Part shown: piece after piece, positions 44,473-52,226 of the stretch
Layout: every line of letters starts with the position of its first letter
How positions within the stretch are numbered: the stretch's first letter is position 1
Source: Algoriphagus litoralis
GTDB lineage: Bacteria; Bacteroidota; Bacteroidia; Cytophagales; Cyclobacteriaceae
DNA length: 64,000 nt
Assembly: GCF_003259255.1 (NCBI RefSeq)
Contig: NZ_QGOL01000002.1
Span: forward strand, 558,001-622,000
Reading direction: 5' to 3'
Made by a program: the position numbers and the translations under genes
The notes under the pieces: generated by a model
The model's input: the letters and a program-made list of their open reading frames with translations, nothing else
The model's database searches: none
What the model was told of the DNA's origin: nothing

Positions 44473-46428
44473 ATGCATCCCGAATCACTTATAAACGATA
44501 AAATCAACCAGCTTTTAAAAGAAAATAGGCTGGGGAAAACAAGCGCTGACAAAGCTTTTGAATCCCGCCTTTTTGATCATTTGCCTCTTATTCACCGGCT
44601 TTTTGGAGAAATCTACAGTGCACATCCTGCTGCAGAGGATCAGTTTTTTCAATTGATCGTCAGTCTGGTCCAAGGTCATCAATCTCGGGAGAAGGCTTTA
44701 ATTAAGCGGGACCAGGAAAAAGCTAAAAATGGCATCTGGTACCTGAGTAATGAGCTGGCAGGGATGAGTTTGTACGTGGATCGCTTCGCAGGTCATCTGA
44801 AATCGATGCCTGACAAGCTTCCGTATTTAGAGGATTTGGGGGTGAATTTCCTTCATATCATGCCGATTTTCGAAAGTCCTGCCGGAGAAAGTGACGGGGG
44901 ATATGCTGTGTCGGATTTTCGTAAGGTAGATGCGCGATTTGGGACTCTGGAGGAGTTGATTTCCCTTCGGAAAAAGATGCACCACCAAGGCATGTATCTG
45001 ATGCTGGACATTGTTCTCAATCACACTTCCCATCACCACGAATGGGCCAGAAAGGCTAAGTCAGGGGATTCATACTACCAGGATTTTTTCTACACTTATG
45101 ACAACCGCTGGATTCCGAATGAATTCGATGCAGCGATGCCTGATATTTTCCCAGAAAGCGCCCCAGGCAACTTCACTTGGAATGAAGAAATGGGCAAATG
45201 GGTGATGACGGTTTTCCACTCCTATCAGTGGGATTTGAATTACACTAACCCGATCGTTTTCCGTGAAATGATGGAAAATATCCTCTTCTACGGAAATCTG
45301 GGAGTCGATTTGCTTCGAATCGATGCGCCGGCATTTATCTGGAAAAAGACAGGAACCAGCTCTCAAAATCTTACTGAAGCGCATACGCTACTCCGCCTGA
45401 TCAAGCAATGTGTCCAAGTGGCCACGCCGGGGATGGCTTTACTTGGGGAAGCGATCGTCGCGCCAAAGGAAATCATGAACTATTTCGGAACGGGAGAATT
45501 TATCGCACAAGAGTGTGATTTTGCCTACAATGCTACCCAAATGGCACTCCAGTGGGATATGTTGGCTTCCGGTGAAACCCAGATCATGCTTAATGCACAG
45601 CACGAAATCCTCAAAAAACCCTACGGCACATCCTGGATTACGTATACCCGCTGCCATGACGACATCGGCTTGGGATACGATGATTACATGATTGCGCAGG
45701 CGGGGAAAGATCCCTACCAGCACCGCAAGTTCTTGAAAGAATACTATTCCTTCTCCGGTGAGCAGTGGATGAGTCCGGCTCGAGGTGCACTTTTCTCCTC
45801 CAACCCAAAAACAGGTGATGCGCGAATCAGTGGTACGCTTGCTTCACTCTGTGGTCTGGAAAAAGCATTGATCGAAAATAGCCCGCTTGGAATTGACCAA
45901 AGCATCCAAAAAATCCTGATGATGCAGGCCCATTCCATCTTTTTGGGAGGATTGCCGATGCTGTTTTATGGGGATGAAATCGGCTATACCAATGACTACA
46001 GCTACCAAAATGATCCTGGTAAAAGCTACGACAACCGATGGATGCATCGCCCGATAATCGATTGGGAGAAGGTAGCGAAAGCGAAGACTGAAGGGACGGT
46101 GGAAAACAGGATTTTCTCAGCGCTGAAAAAAATGCTTCAGATCCGAAAGCAACGAGACCTTTTCAGCGATCTCAGCAATATCACCTGGATGGGCCCACAC
46201 AATATTCATATAGCAGGATTTGTGCGGAGAAAAGGAAATGAACGGGTGTACTGTCTTTATAATTTCAGTGATCAGGCAGCATATCTGACCTGGTATGCCT
46301 TTCGTGAGCAGGGGGAAGGAGCTGAGGTTTTGCTAGACATGTGGGCAGAAACCGAATACCGTATCGGTCCTGATCATGAGTATCTGATTTTAGCACCGCA
46401 TGGTTTTGTGATTTTGGAACCAAAGTAA
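44473..46428 (+). CDS. GH13 amylosucrase / sucrose hydrolase (GH13_4-like)
   Basis: A 651-residue cytoplasmic GH13 enzyme whose layout fits amylosucrase: a helical N-terminal domain, NELAGMSLYVDRFAG, SDGGYAVSDFRKVD, VLNHTSHHHEWA, QWDLNY and HDDIG. Catalytic residues are all present: nucleophile Asp284 (GVDLLRIDAPAF), acid/base Glu326 (LLGEAIV) and Asp396 (RCHDDIG). Amylosucrases split sucrose and either build an alpha-1,4-glucan or release glucose and fructose; sequence alone cannot decide. It is in one operon with the transporter and faces a LacI regulator. Confidence 0.87.
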   Translation: MHPESLINDKINQLLKENRLGKTSADKAFESRLFDHLPLIHRLFGEIYSAHPAAEDQFFQLIVSLVQGHQSREKALIKRDQEKAKNGIWYLSNELAGMSLYVDRFAGHLKSMPDKLPYLEDLGVNFLHIMPIFESPAGESDGGYAVSDFRKVDARFGTLEELISLRKKMHHQGMYLMLDIVLNHTSHHHEWARKAKSGDSYYQDFFYTYDNRWIPNEFDAAMPDIFPESAPGNFTWNEEMGKWVMTVFHSYQWDLNYTNPIVFREMMENILFYGNLGVDLLRIDAPAFIWKKTGTSSQNLTEAHTLLRLIKQCVQVATPGMALLGEAIVAPKEIMNYFGTGEFIAQECDFAYNATQMALQWDMLASGETQIMLNAQHEILKKPYGTSWITYTRCHDDIGLGYDDYMIAQAGKDPYQHRKFLKEYYSFSGEQWMSPARGALFSSNPKTGDARISGTLASLCGLEKALIENSPLGIDQSIQKILMMQAHSIFLGGLPMLFYGDEIGYTNDYSYQNDPGKSYDNRWMHRPIIDWEKVAKAKTEGTVENRIFSALKKMLQIRKQRDLFSDLSNITWMGPHNIHIAGFVRRKGNERVYCLYNFSDQAAYLTWYAFREQGEGAEVLLDMWAETEYRIGPDHEYLILAPHGFVILEPK

Positions 46429-46443
46429 AGGCTGCATCATCTT

Positions 46444-47472
46444 TCAATCGCGCTTTTGAGAGGATTGCCTTACGATCAGTTCTGTTTTCATTTCCACGAG
46501 CTGTTCCTCTCCGACTTCATGATTCTTTATCAAATCGATCAGCATTTCGGTGGCCTTTCGCCCCATTTCAAAGCCATGCTGATCTACAGAACTGAGATTA
46601 GGCGAGATGTATTCCGAAAGCATCCAATTGCTGAACCCCATCAGACCAACTTGTCTTGGTACATCGTACCCGGCAGATTTTAGGTATTTCATAGCTCCCA
46701 ATGCCACTAAATCTGTGATACAAAAAATCGCATCTGGTGGATTGGGACTTTCCATGAGTTCCTTGGTGAAGTCGTACCCTTCTTGCTCCAAGATATCCCA
46801 ACAGCCTTTTACCCATTCTTCACGATATTCCAGTCCATGGTCTTCAAGCGCTTTTCGATAACCTTGATACCTTCCTTGGGCATTTTTGACTTCTAACCTT
46901 CCACTCAGGTGGGCGATCTTCCGATATCCGTTGTAGATCAAATTTTTTACAGCTTCATAGGCTCCTTCAAAATCATCAACCACCACTTTGGGAGAAAGGA
47001 TATGATCCGTCACTTTGTCAAACTGCACAATGGGCTTCCCTTCGTCCAAAAAGTCCTGCAAGTGCTCGGCTTCGAAGGTCTCATTGGACACAGAGATCAC
47101 CAGTCCGTCCACGCCGATTCCCAATAAGGTACGACATGCAAAAATCTCCCCGTCTTTCACATCACCGGATTGGGATACGAGGACATGATAGCCGTGCTTT
47201 TTGGCAGTTTCGATTACACCTGATATGGTGGTGGAGAAAAAATGATGGACGATATGAGGGACCACCAACCCAATGAGCGAAGTTCGATTTTTACGAAAAT
47301 TGACAGCCAAAGTATTGGGAACGTAATTGTGCTTTTCTGCATATTCCTTTACCTGTCTGATCGTCTCTTCCGAAATTGAATGATAGCCATTTAACGCACG
47401 AGAAACCGTGGAGGGAGAGAGATTCAGCGCAAGCGCAATATCTTTTAGAGTGACTCTTCGCTTTTCAGACAT
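46444..47472 (-). CDS. LacI family transcriptional regulator
   Basis: A 342-residue sugar-responsive repressor. The N-terminal helix-turn-helix is VTLKDIALALNLSPSTVSRALNGY, with the hinge helix SLIG preceded by VNFRKNRT. The periplasmic-binding-protein-like ligand domain follows (VDGLVISVSNE, MGFSNWMLSEYISPNLSSV). It is tail to tail with the amylosucrase operon (15-bp gap) and head to head with the HPS-like cassette, so it could control either or both. No clear LacI-type operator was identified in the 173-bp divergent gap. Confidence 0.92.
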   Translation of the reverse strand: MSEKRRVTLKDIALALNLSPSTVSRALNGYHSISEETIRQVKEYAEKHNYVPNTLAVNFRKNRTSLIGLVVPHIVHHFFSTTISGVIETAKKHGYHVLVSQSGDVKDGEIFACRTLLGIGVDGLVISVSNETFEAEHLQDFLDEGKPIVQFDKVTDHILSPKVVVDDFEGAYEAVKNLIYNGYRKIAHLSGRLEVKNAQGRYQGYRKALEDHGLEYREEWVKGCWDILEQEGYDFTKELMESPNPPDAIFCITDLVALGAMKYLKSAGYDVPRQVGLMGFSNWMLSEYISPNLSSVDQHGFEMGRKATEMLIDLIKNHEVGEEQLVEMKTELIVRQSSQKRD

Positions 47473-47645
47473 GTACAGGATAGTTTGGGTTTTATAAGTT
47501 ATTTGATTTAGGCAGAGTTAACAATTCAAATACAAAAAAGACCCAGAAAAAATCAGGGAATTGTCTGCTCTGTTCCATTTTTAAAAAAAGTCTATCTTTA
47601 ACATAGGGTGTTTCAAATGCCCAAAACAACAATAACCCAAAAACT

Positions 47646-48353
47646 ATGCAACCTATTGTACAGATCTCCCTGGATCTGACCAATATTGACGAAGCACTGG
47701 AAACTGCTGCTTTGGCACTCCGGGCTGGAGTCGATTGGCTGGAAGCCGGGACTCCGCTTATTTTAGCAGAAGGTCTTCATGGAGTTAGAAAACTCAGGGA
47801 AGCATTTCCCGGAATCCCCATCGTCGCCGATCTCAAAACCATGGACGGTGGCTACCTCGAAGCAGAAATGATGGCCAAAGCCGGAGCCACTCACGTCGTG
47901 GTCATGGCACGGGCGCATGCCGAAACCATCAAATGCGTGGTCAAAGCCGGAAAAGACTTCGGAGTGGAGGTCATGGGTGATAATATGATCTGCCCTGACA
48001 TGGTGGAAGGAGCCAGGTTTTTGGAGGATTTGGGTTGCGACTATGTCATACACCACATCGGTTACGACGAGCGTAGAGGGATTGCAGCCGCTGGACATCG
48101 GATGCCAAGCCCACTCGATCAGCTTCGGGAGGTGGTGAAAGCGGTGAATATTCCCGTACAGGCTGTGGGAGGGCTCTCCCTAGAGCAAGCCATCAAATGT
48201 CCTCAGTATGGCGCACCGCTTGTAGTTTTAGGCGCCCCATTGACCATCGATGCAGATTCCTTCAAAACGGCAGATGGCAATCTCGAAGAATCACTTCGGA
48301 TGATCTGCGCCGCAATTCATGCTCAAGAAACTGTTTTCCCTACTAAATCCTAA
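47646..48353 (+). CDS. 3-hexulose-6-phosphate synthase-like enzyme (HPS/KGPDC family)
   Basis: A 235-residue TIM-barrel enzyme of the OMP-decarboxylase-like HPS/KGPDC family. Active-site residues are kept: Asp10, Glu33 (WLEAGTP), Asp62-Lys64-Asp67 (VADLKTMDGG) and His136. The His loop reads HHIGYDER, as in hexulose-phosphate synthases (H-x-GYD), and not the HRSRDAQ of keto-gulonate-6-phosphate decarboxylases. Known HPS enzymes condense formaldehyde with ribulose-5-phosphate, but no partner isomerase (PHI) or kinase is near. The true reaction is therefore open: aldol condensation, its reverse, or decarboxylation. It is the first gene of a tight cassette. Confidence 0.85.
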   Translation: MQPIVQISLDLTNIDEALETAALALRAGVDWLEAGTPLILAEGLHGVRKLREAFPGIPIVADLKTMDGGYLEAEMMAKAGATHVVVMARAHAETIKCVVKAGKDFGVEVMGDNMICPDMVEGARFLEDLGCDYVIHHIGYDERRGIAAAGHRMPSPLDQLREVVKAVNIPVQAVGGLSLEQAIKCPQYGAPLVVLGAPLTIDADSFKTADGNLEESLRMICAAIHAQETVFPTKS

Positions 48354-48356
48354 CCC

Positions 48357-49400
48357 ATGTCCAGCATCAAAATACCTGCAGTAGTCAATTTTTCGGAGAA
48401 AAAACATTCCGTCGAAATCCGTGAAATCTCGATTCCTGATATTGGAGATGAAGATATTTTACTCGAGGTGGAAAATGTCGGCGTCTGTGGCAGTGACCTC
48501 CATCAGTGGACTTCGGATCACAGTTGGCCGGTGAATTATCCGGTCGTTTTGGGCCATGAGTTTGGAGGAAAAATCGCAGCAATTGGAGATCGAGTTTCTG
48601 GCTGGAAAGTCGGGGATCGAGTTGTCTCCGAGACCGCAGCCGTGATCGACAATCAAAATCCCATGAGCAAGGTTGGGCTTTACAATTTGGACCCAACGCG
48701 AAAAGGTTTCGGCTACGGCGTAAATGGAGCAATGACTCGCTTCGTCCGAGTTCCGGCTCGTTGTCTTCACGCGGTTCCAGAAAGTCTATCTTTTGAAGAA
48801 GCCTGCCTGACCGAACCTTGCTGCGTCGCTTTCAATGCCTTGGTGGGGAACTCCCATATCAAACCGGGTGACAGGGTGGTAGTAATAGGACCTGGAACAA
48901 TTGGAATTCTTTGCGCGGCTGTAGCCAGACTTTGCGGAGCAGAAGTTGCAATTCTGGGTTTGGAAGGAGATCGCGGCCGATTGGAAATCGCGCGAATAGC
49001 CTATGGATGTGACCCGCTGATTGGAGAAGATGCCGCCGAGGCTTGGGCTAGAAAGCGGGATGGTCTGGGTGCTGATCTGATCGTGGATGCAGCGGGTCAT
49101 AGCAGCACTTTGAAAATTGCCATGAAACTCGTCCGTCAAAATGGTCAAATCACGAAAGTGGGTTGGGGTCCTCAGCCTTTGAATTTTTCAATCGATCCCA
49201 TCGTGCAGAAAAATGTACGGCTTCAGGGAAGTTTCAGTCACAATTGGCCGATCTGGGAGCGAGTGATTTCACTCTTGGCTAGTGGCGCATTGAATGTCAA
49301 GCCGATCATCGGAGGCGTTTGGCCAATTACCGAATGGCATGAAGCTTTTGAAAAAATGCATACCGGACAAATTGTTAAAGCAGTACTTAAACCCGTCTAA
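48357..49400 (+). CDS. Zinc-dependent medium-chain dehydrogenase without structural zinc site
   Basis: A 347-residue alcohol/polyol dehydrogenase of the MDR family. The catalytic zinc ligands are Cys44 (GVCGSD), His67 and Glu68 (LGHEFGG), with Glu in TEPCC. The Rossmann motif is VIGPGTIGILCA. The lobe that normally binds structural zinc through four Cys (here ETAAVIDNQNPMSKV and what follows) has none. It begins 3 bp after the HPS-like gene and is 1 bp before the SDR gene. A sugar or polyol substrate is likely from context. Confidence 0.88.
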   Translation: MSSIKIPAVVNFSEKKHSVEIREISIPDIGDEDILLEVENVGVCGSDLHQWTSDHSWPVNYPVVLGHEFGGKIAAIGDRVSGWKVGDRVVSETAAVIDNQNPMSKVGLYNLDPTRKGFGYGVNGAMTRFVRVPARCLHAVPESLSFEEACLTEPCCVAFNALVGNSHIKPGDRVVVIGPGTIGILCAAVARLCGAEVAILGLEGDRGRLEIARIAYGCDPLIGEDAAEAWARKRDGLGADLIVDAAGHSSTLKIAMKLVRQNGQITKVGWGPQPLNFSIDPIVQKNVRLQGSFSHNWPIWERVISLLASGALNVKPIIGGVWPITEWHEAFEKMHTGQIVKAVLKPV

Positions 49401-49401
49401 C

Positions 49402-50193
49402 ATGCGACTCAAAGACAAAGTCATCATCGTCACCGGAAGTACCACTGGGATCGGCAAAGCCATCGCCAAACGCTGCATAGCGGAAGGTGCAAAAGTGGTC
49501 ATTCATGGGTTGGAGCAGGACCTTGGCAAAGAGGTCTTGGCCGAAATCGGAACCGAACACGCCGTATTTCATTGCGAAGACATCACCACTGAAACTTGTC
49601 CTGACAATCTGGTAAATCTTGCAGTGAAGACTTTCGGGAAACTCGATGCCGTAGTCAATAATGCTGCTTTGGTCATCGCCTCCGATATCCACAATACCGA
49701 TCGGGCTTTTTTTCAAAAAGTACTCGACATCAATACCGTTGCGCCTTTTCTCCTGATTCAAAAAGCACTTCCCGAACTCATAAAATCCAGAGGCTGCGTC
49801 CTTAATATTGGCTCGATCAATGCCTGGAGCGGTGAGCCCAACTTACTTGCTTATTCTGTTTCCAAAGGTGCAATCATGACTTTGACAGGCAATCTGGGCG
49901 ACTCCCTGATGCGGGAATATGGCATCCGTGTCAATCAAATCAATCCGGGCTGGGTACTTACCGAGCGGGAAAAAGAGCGGAAAAAGCTCCACGGCCTATC
50001 CGAGACTTGGTATGAAGAGTTACCGTCGATTATCGCTCCCTCGGGAAGAATTCTCTGGCCGGAAGAAATCGCTGCCGCCTGTATTTTTTGGCTTTCTGAC
50101 GAAAGCGGTCCAGTATCCGGACAAGTCTTGACTTTGGAACAGCATCCGATGATCGGCCGCAATCTCCCAAAAGACACTAAAACCTTTAAATAA
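49402..50193 (+). CDS. SDR family oxidoreductase
   Basis: A classical short-chain dehydrogenase of 263 residues. The cofactor motif TGSTTGIG is at residues 11-18, NNAAL marks the central strand, and the catalytic pair is in YSVSK, with the preceding Ser in NIGSINAWSG. The C-terminal cap contains VLTEREKERKKLHG and the typical GPVSGQVLTL ending. The start at 49402 (MRLKDKVIIVTG) was chosen because a longer upstream reading runs through the coding region of the dehydrogenase. A second dehydrogenase in the same operon implies two oxidation steps. Confidence 0.9.
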   Translation: MRLKDKVIIVTGSTTGIGKAIAKRCIAEGAKVVIHGLEQDLGKEVLAEIGTEHAVFHCEDITTETCPDNLVNLAVKTFGKLDAVVNNAALVIASDIHNTDRAFFQKVLDINTVAPFLLIQKALPELIKSRGCVLNIGSINAWSGEPNLLAYSVSKGAIMTLTGNLGDSLMREYGIRVNQINPGWVLTEREKERKKLHGLSETWYEELPSIIAPSGRILWPEEIAAACIFWLSDESGPVSGQVLTLEQHPMIGRNLPKDTKTFK

Positions 50194-50199
50194 GCTCCG

Positions 50200-51087
50200 A
50201 TGCCCAAATTAGCCGCATTTCCCAAAGCTTTCATGCAGCAACTCTGCAAAGATGGAAGCATGAAAATCGCTGATTGGGTGAAGCTTGCCGCTCCACTTAA
50301 GATCGACGGATTGGAATGGTATGCAGGTTTCTTGGAAATGGGAAACGAGAAAAACTGGCCGAAATTTCGGAAGATGGTCGAAAACGAGGGCATGGTCATT
50401 CCGATGATGTGCTGCTCACCGGATTTTACCCATCGGGATAAAGCTTTCCGTGATAAGGAAATCCAAAAACAGCGACGCTGGATCAATATGACTGATGAAC
50501 TTGGAGGAAAATACTGCCGAGTTTTGTCAGGCCAATTTCGACCCGAGCTTTCCATCGATGAAGGAATCAAACTCGCCAAGGACTGTATCGAAGCTTGCCT
50601 TCCCTACGCCCAAAGCCTGGGAATTACGCTGATTATTGAAAATCACTACAAAGACGATTTCTGGGAATATCCTGAGTTTGCCCAAAAGCGAACTGTTTTC
50701 ACTCGGCTCGTCAAGTCGATTCAACATCCGAATTTCGGGGTGAATTACGACCCGAGCAATGCGTTTCTGGCAGGGGAAGATCCGTTGGATTTGCTCTACG
50801 ATGTCTCCGAACGGGTGGTGACCATGCATGCCAGTGATCGATTTTTGAAATATGGCACGATCGAGGACCTGAGAAAAGAAGAAGGCGGGGCCGTCGGCTA
50901 TGCCAAGCGACTCAGCCATGGAGAAGTCGGCAAAGGAATGAATGACTACGATGCCATCTTCACCGAACTCAAGCGCGTAGGTTTCGACAACTGGATCAGT
51001 ATTGAAGATGGTGTTGATGGTATGGATCAGTTGGAGCGCAGCGTGGCGTTTTTGAAGAAGAAGATCGCCCAGTATTGGGGGAGGTGA
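50200..51087 (+). CDS. Sugar phosphate isomerase/epimerase-like TIM-barrel enzyme
   Basis: A 295-residue xylose-isomerase-like (AP-endonuclease 2) TIM barrel. Four probable metal ligands are in place: Glu in LIIENHY, Asp in NYDPSNA, His in TMHASD and Glu in SIEDG. It has no export signal, unlike the TIM-barrel protein at 35210. Members of this family isomerise, epimerise or decarboxylate keto sugars. It is 6 bp after the SDR gene and therefore in the same operon. Confidence 0.87.
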   Translation: MPKLAAFPKAFMQQLCKDGSMKIADWVKLAAPLKIDGLEWYAGFLEMGNEKNWPKFRKMVENEGMVIPMMCCSPDFTHRDKAFRDKEIQKQRRWINMTDELGGKYCRVLSGQFRPELSIDEGIKLAKDCIEACLPYAQSLGITLIIENHYKDDFWEYPEFAQKRTVFTRLVKSIQHPNFGVNYDPSNAFLAGEDPLDLLYDVSERVVTMHASDRFLKYGTIEDLRKEEGGAVGYAKRLSHGEVGKGMNDYDAIFTELKRVGFDNWISIEDGVDGMDQLERSVAFLKKKIAQYWGR

Positions 51088-51115
51088 TTTACGAGTTACG
51101 AATGACGATTTACGA
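51086..51115. repeat. Degenerate TTACGA word repeat
   Basis: GATTTACGA occurs at 51086-51094 and 51107-51115, with GTTACGAAT between. It follows the isomerase stop codon. Short word-like repeats of this kind recur in other gaps of the window. Confidence 0.55.
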
Positions 51116-51211
51116 CATCTTTTCTTCAAGTTGACCTTGTTTTAAGCTGGAATCATTAGTGTCCTATAAATTTTCAAATCTTTCAATCCAACCACCGTGA
51201 AAAATACCTTA

Positions 51212-52075
51212 ATGAAATCTATTCCGAGTCAGTGCTTCCTCGGCGAAGGCCCGCTTTGGATAGCCGAATTAGGCTCTTTCTTCTGGGTAGATATCGAAAA
51301 GGGAAACCTGCATCGCTACCATTTGGCTTCTGAAAAGCTGGAAATCCGGCATTTCCCACATTATTTGGCAGTTGTTCTTCAAGGTCAAAATGGAAAGTTG
51401 ATTCTGGGTTTGGATCGGAAGTTAGTACGCTACGATTGGGATTCGGAGGAAATGGAAGAACTCTGTGAAGTGGAAGCCAATGAATCCCTGCATCGCTTTA
51501 ATGATGGAAAAGTTGACCCGTATGGTCGCATTTGGATTGGGACCCTGAGTACCAAATTCACCCAAGGCGCAGGTTCGTTGTATCGAATTGATTCGGCTCT
51601 GAAACCTGAAGTCCAACTGAAAAACTTAACCATTTCCAATGGAATGGCTTGGACGGAAGATCAAGAGACGTTTTACTTTATCGATACTCCAACTCGAAAA
51701 ATTCAGGAATATTCATTTGCTCCAGAGACAGGAGAAATTGAATTTAGAAGAAATGCTATAGAGATTCCCGAAGACCTGGGATTTCCTGATGGGATGTGCA
51801 TCGACCAAGAAGGCATGGTTTGGGTTGCGTACTATGGAGGTTCGGGAGTCTATCGCTGGGATCCCAATACAGGTCAACTTTTAGACAAAATAGACCTTCC
51901 CGTGCCGCATGTCACTTCCTGTTGCTTTGGGGGAGAAAATTTGGACTTGATGCTCATCACATCTGCTCAGGAAAACATGTCCGAAGATGATTTGGGCAAC
52001 TATCCCCAAAGCGGAGATGTGTTTTTGGTGAAGGTAGAAGTAAGAGGATTTGAGCCAAATAGAGCTTCTCTTTGA
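51212..52075 (+). CDS. SMP-30/gluconolactonase/LRE family lactonase
   Basis: A six-bladed propeller of about 287 residues of the SMP-30/gluconolactonase family, which opens sugar lactones with a divalent metal. Metal ligands are kept: Glu in LGEGPLW, Asn in RFNDGKVDP, Asn in ISNGMAW and Asp in FPDGMCID. The ATG at 51212 was preferred over a GTG five codons earlier. It is 124 bp after the isomerase gene, so it may have its own transcript, but a lactonase fits well after a sugar dehydrogenase. Confidence 0.87.
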   Translation: MKSIPSQCFLGEGPLWIAELGSFFWVDIEKGNLHRYHLASEKLEIRHFPHYLAVVLQGQNGKLILGLDRKLVRYDWDSEEMEELCEVEANESLHRFNDGKVDPYGRIWIGTLSTKFTQGAGSLYRIDSALKPEVQLKNLTISNGMAWTEDQETFYFIDTPTRKIQEYSFAPETGEIEFRRNAIEIPEDLGFPDGMCIDQEGMVWVAYYGGSGVYRWDPNTGQLLDKIDLPVPHVTSCCFGGENLDLMLITSAQENMSEDDLGNYPQSGDVFLVKVEVRGFEPNRASL

Positions 52076-52081
52076 TTTATG

Positions 52082-52187
52082 TTCCCACAGATTGTCACAG
52101 ATTAAAATCACAGATGCACACAGATTTTCCACTGTATTTATTTTATCAGTGTAAATCTGTGTCCTTATCCGTCCTGATCTGTGGGAA
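52082..52187. repeat. CACAGAT-rich inverted repeat element
   Basis: The word CACAGAT occurs four times in the left part and ATCTGTG twice in the right part. Outer arms TTCCCACAGAT / ATCTGTGGGAA are perfect over 11 bp; inner arms around ACACAGATTT / AAATCTGTGT and CACTG / CAGTG pair as well. The whole 106-bp stretch can fold into one long, interrupted hairpin between the lactonase and pheS. Confidence 0.7.
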
Positions 52188-52190
52188 AAT

Positions 52191-52221
52191 AAGAAAGCCA
52201 ATCTCTCGATCGGCTTTTCTT
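52191..52221. terminator. Probable terminator between convergent genes
   Basis: An imperfect hairpin, AAGAAAGCC / GGCTTTTCTT, with a 12-base loop and one extra T. It ends 6 bp from the pheS stop and serves both directions if functional. Confidence 0.5.
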
Positions 52222-52226
52222 AATTT

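Noticed and set aside
47646..48353. Annotation as keto-L-gulonate-6-phosphate decarboxylase
   Set aside because: The His loop is of the HPS type (HHIGYDE) and not HRSRDAQ, and no ula-type genes are near.
49935..50579. 214-codon open frame antisense to the SDR and isomerase genes
   Set aside because: It spans two confirmed genes and their junction with no coding features of its own.
50527..51129. 200-codon open frame antisense to the isomerase gene
   Set aside because: Shadow of the real gene; part of its start lies in the TTACGA repeat.
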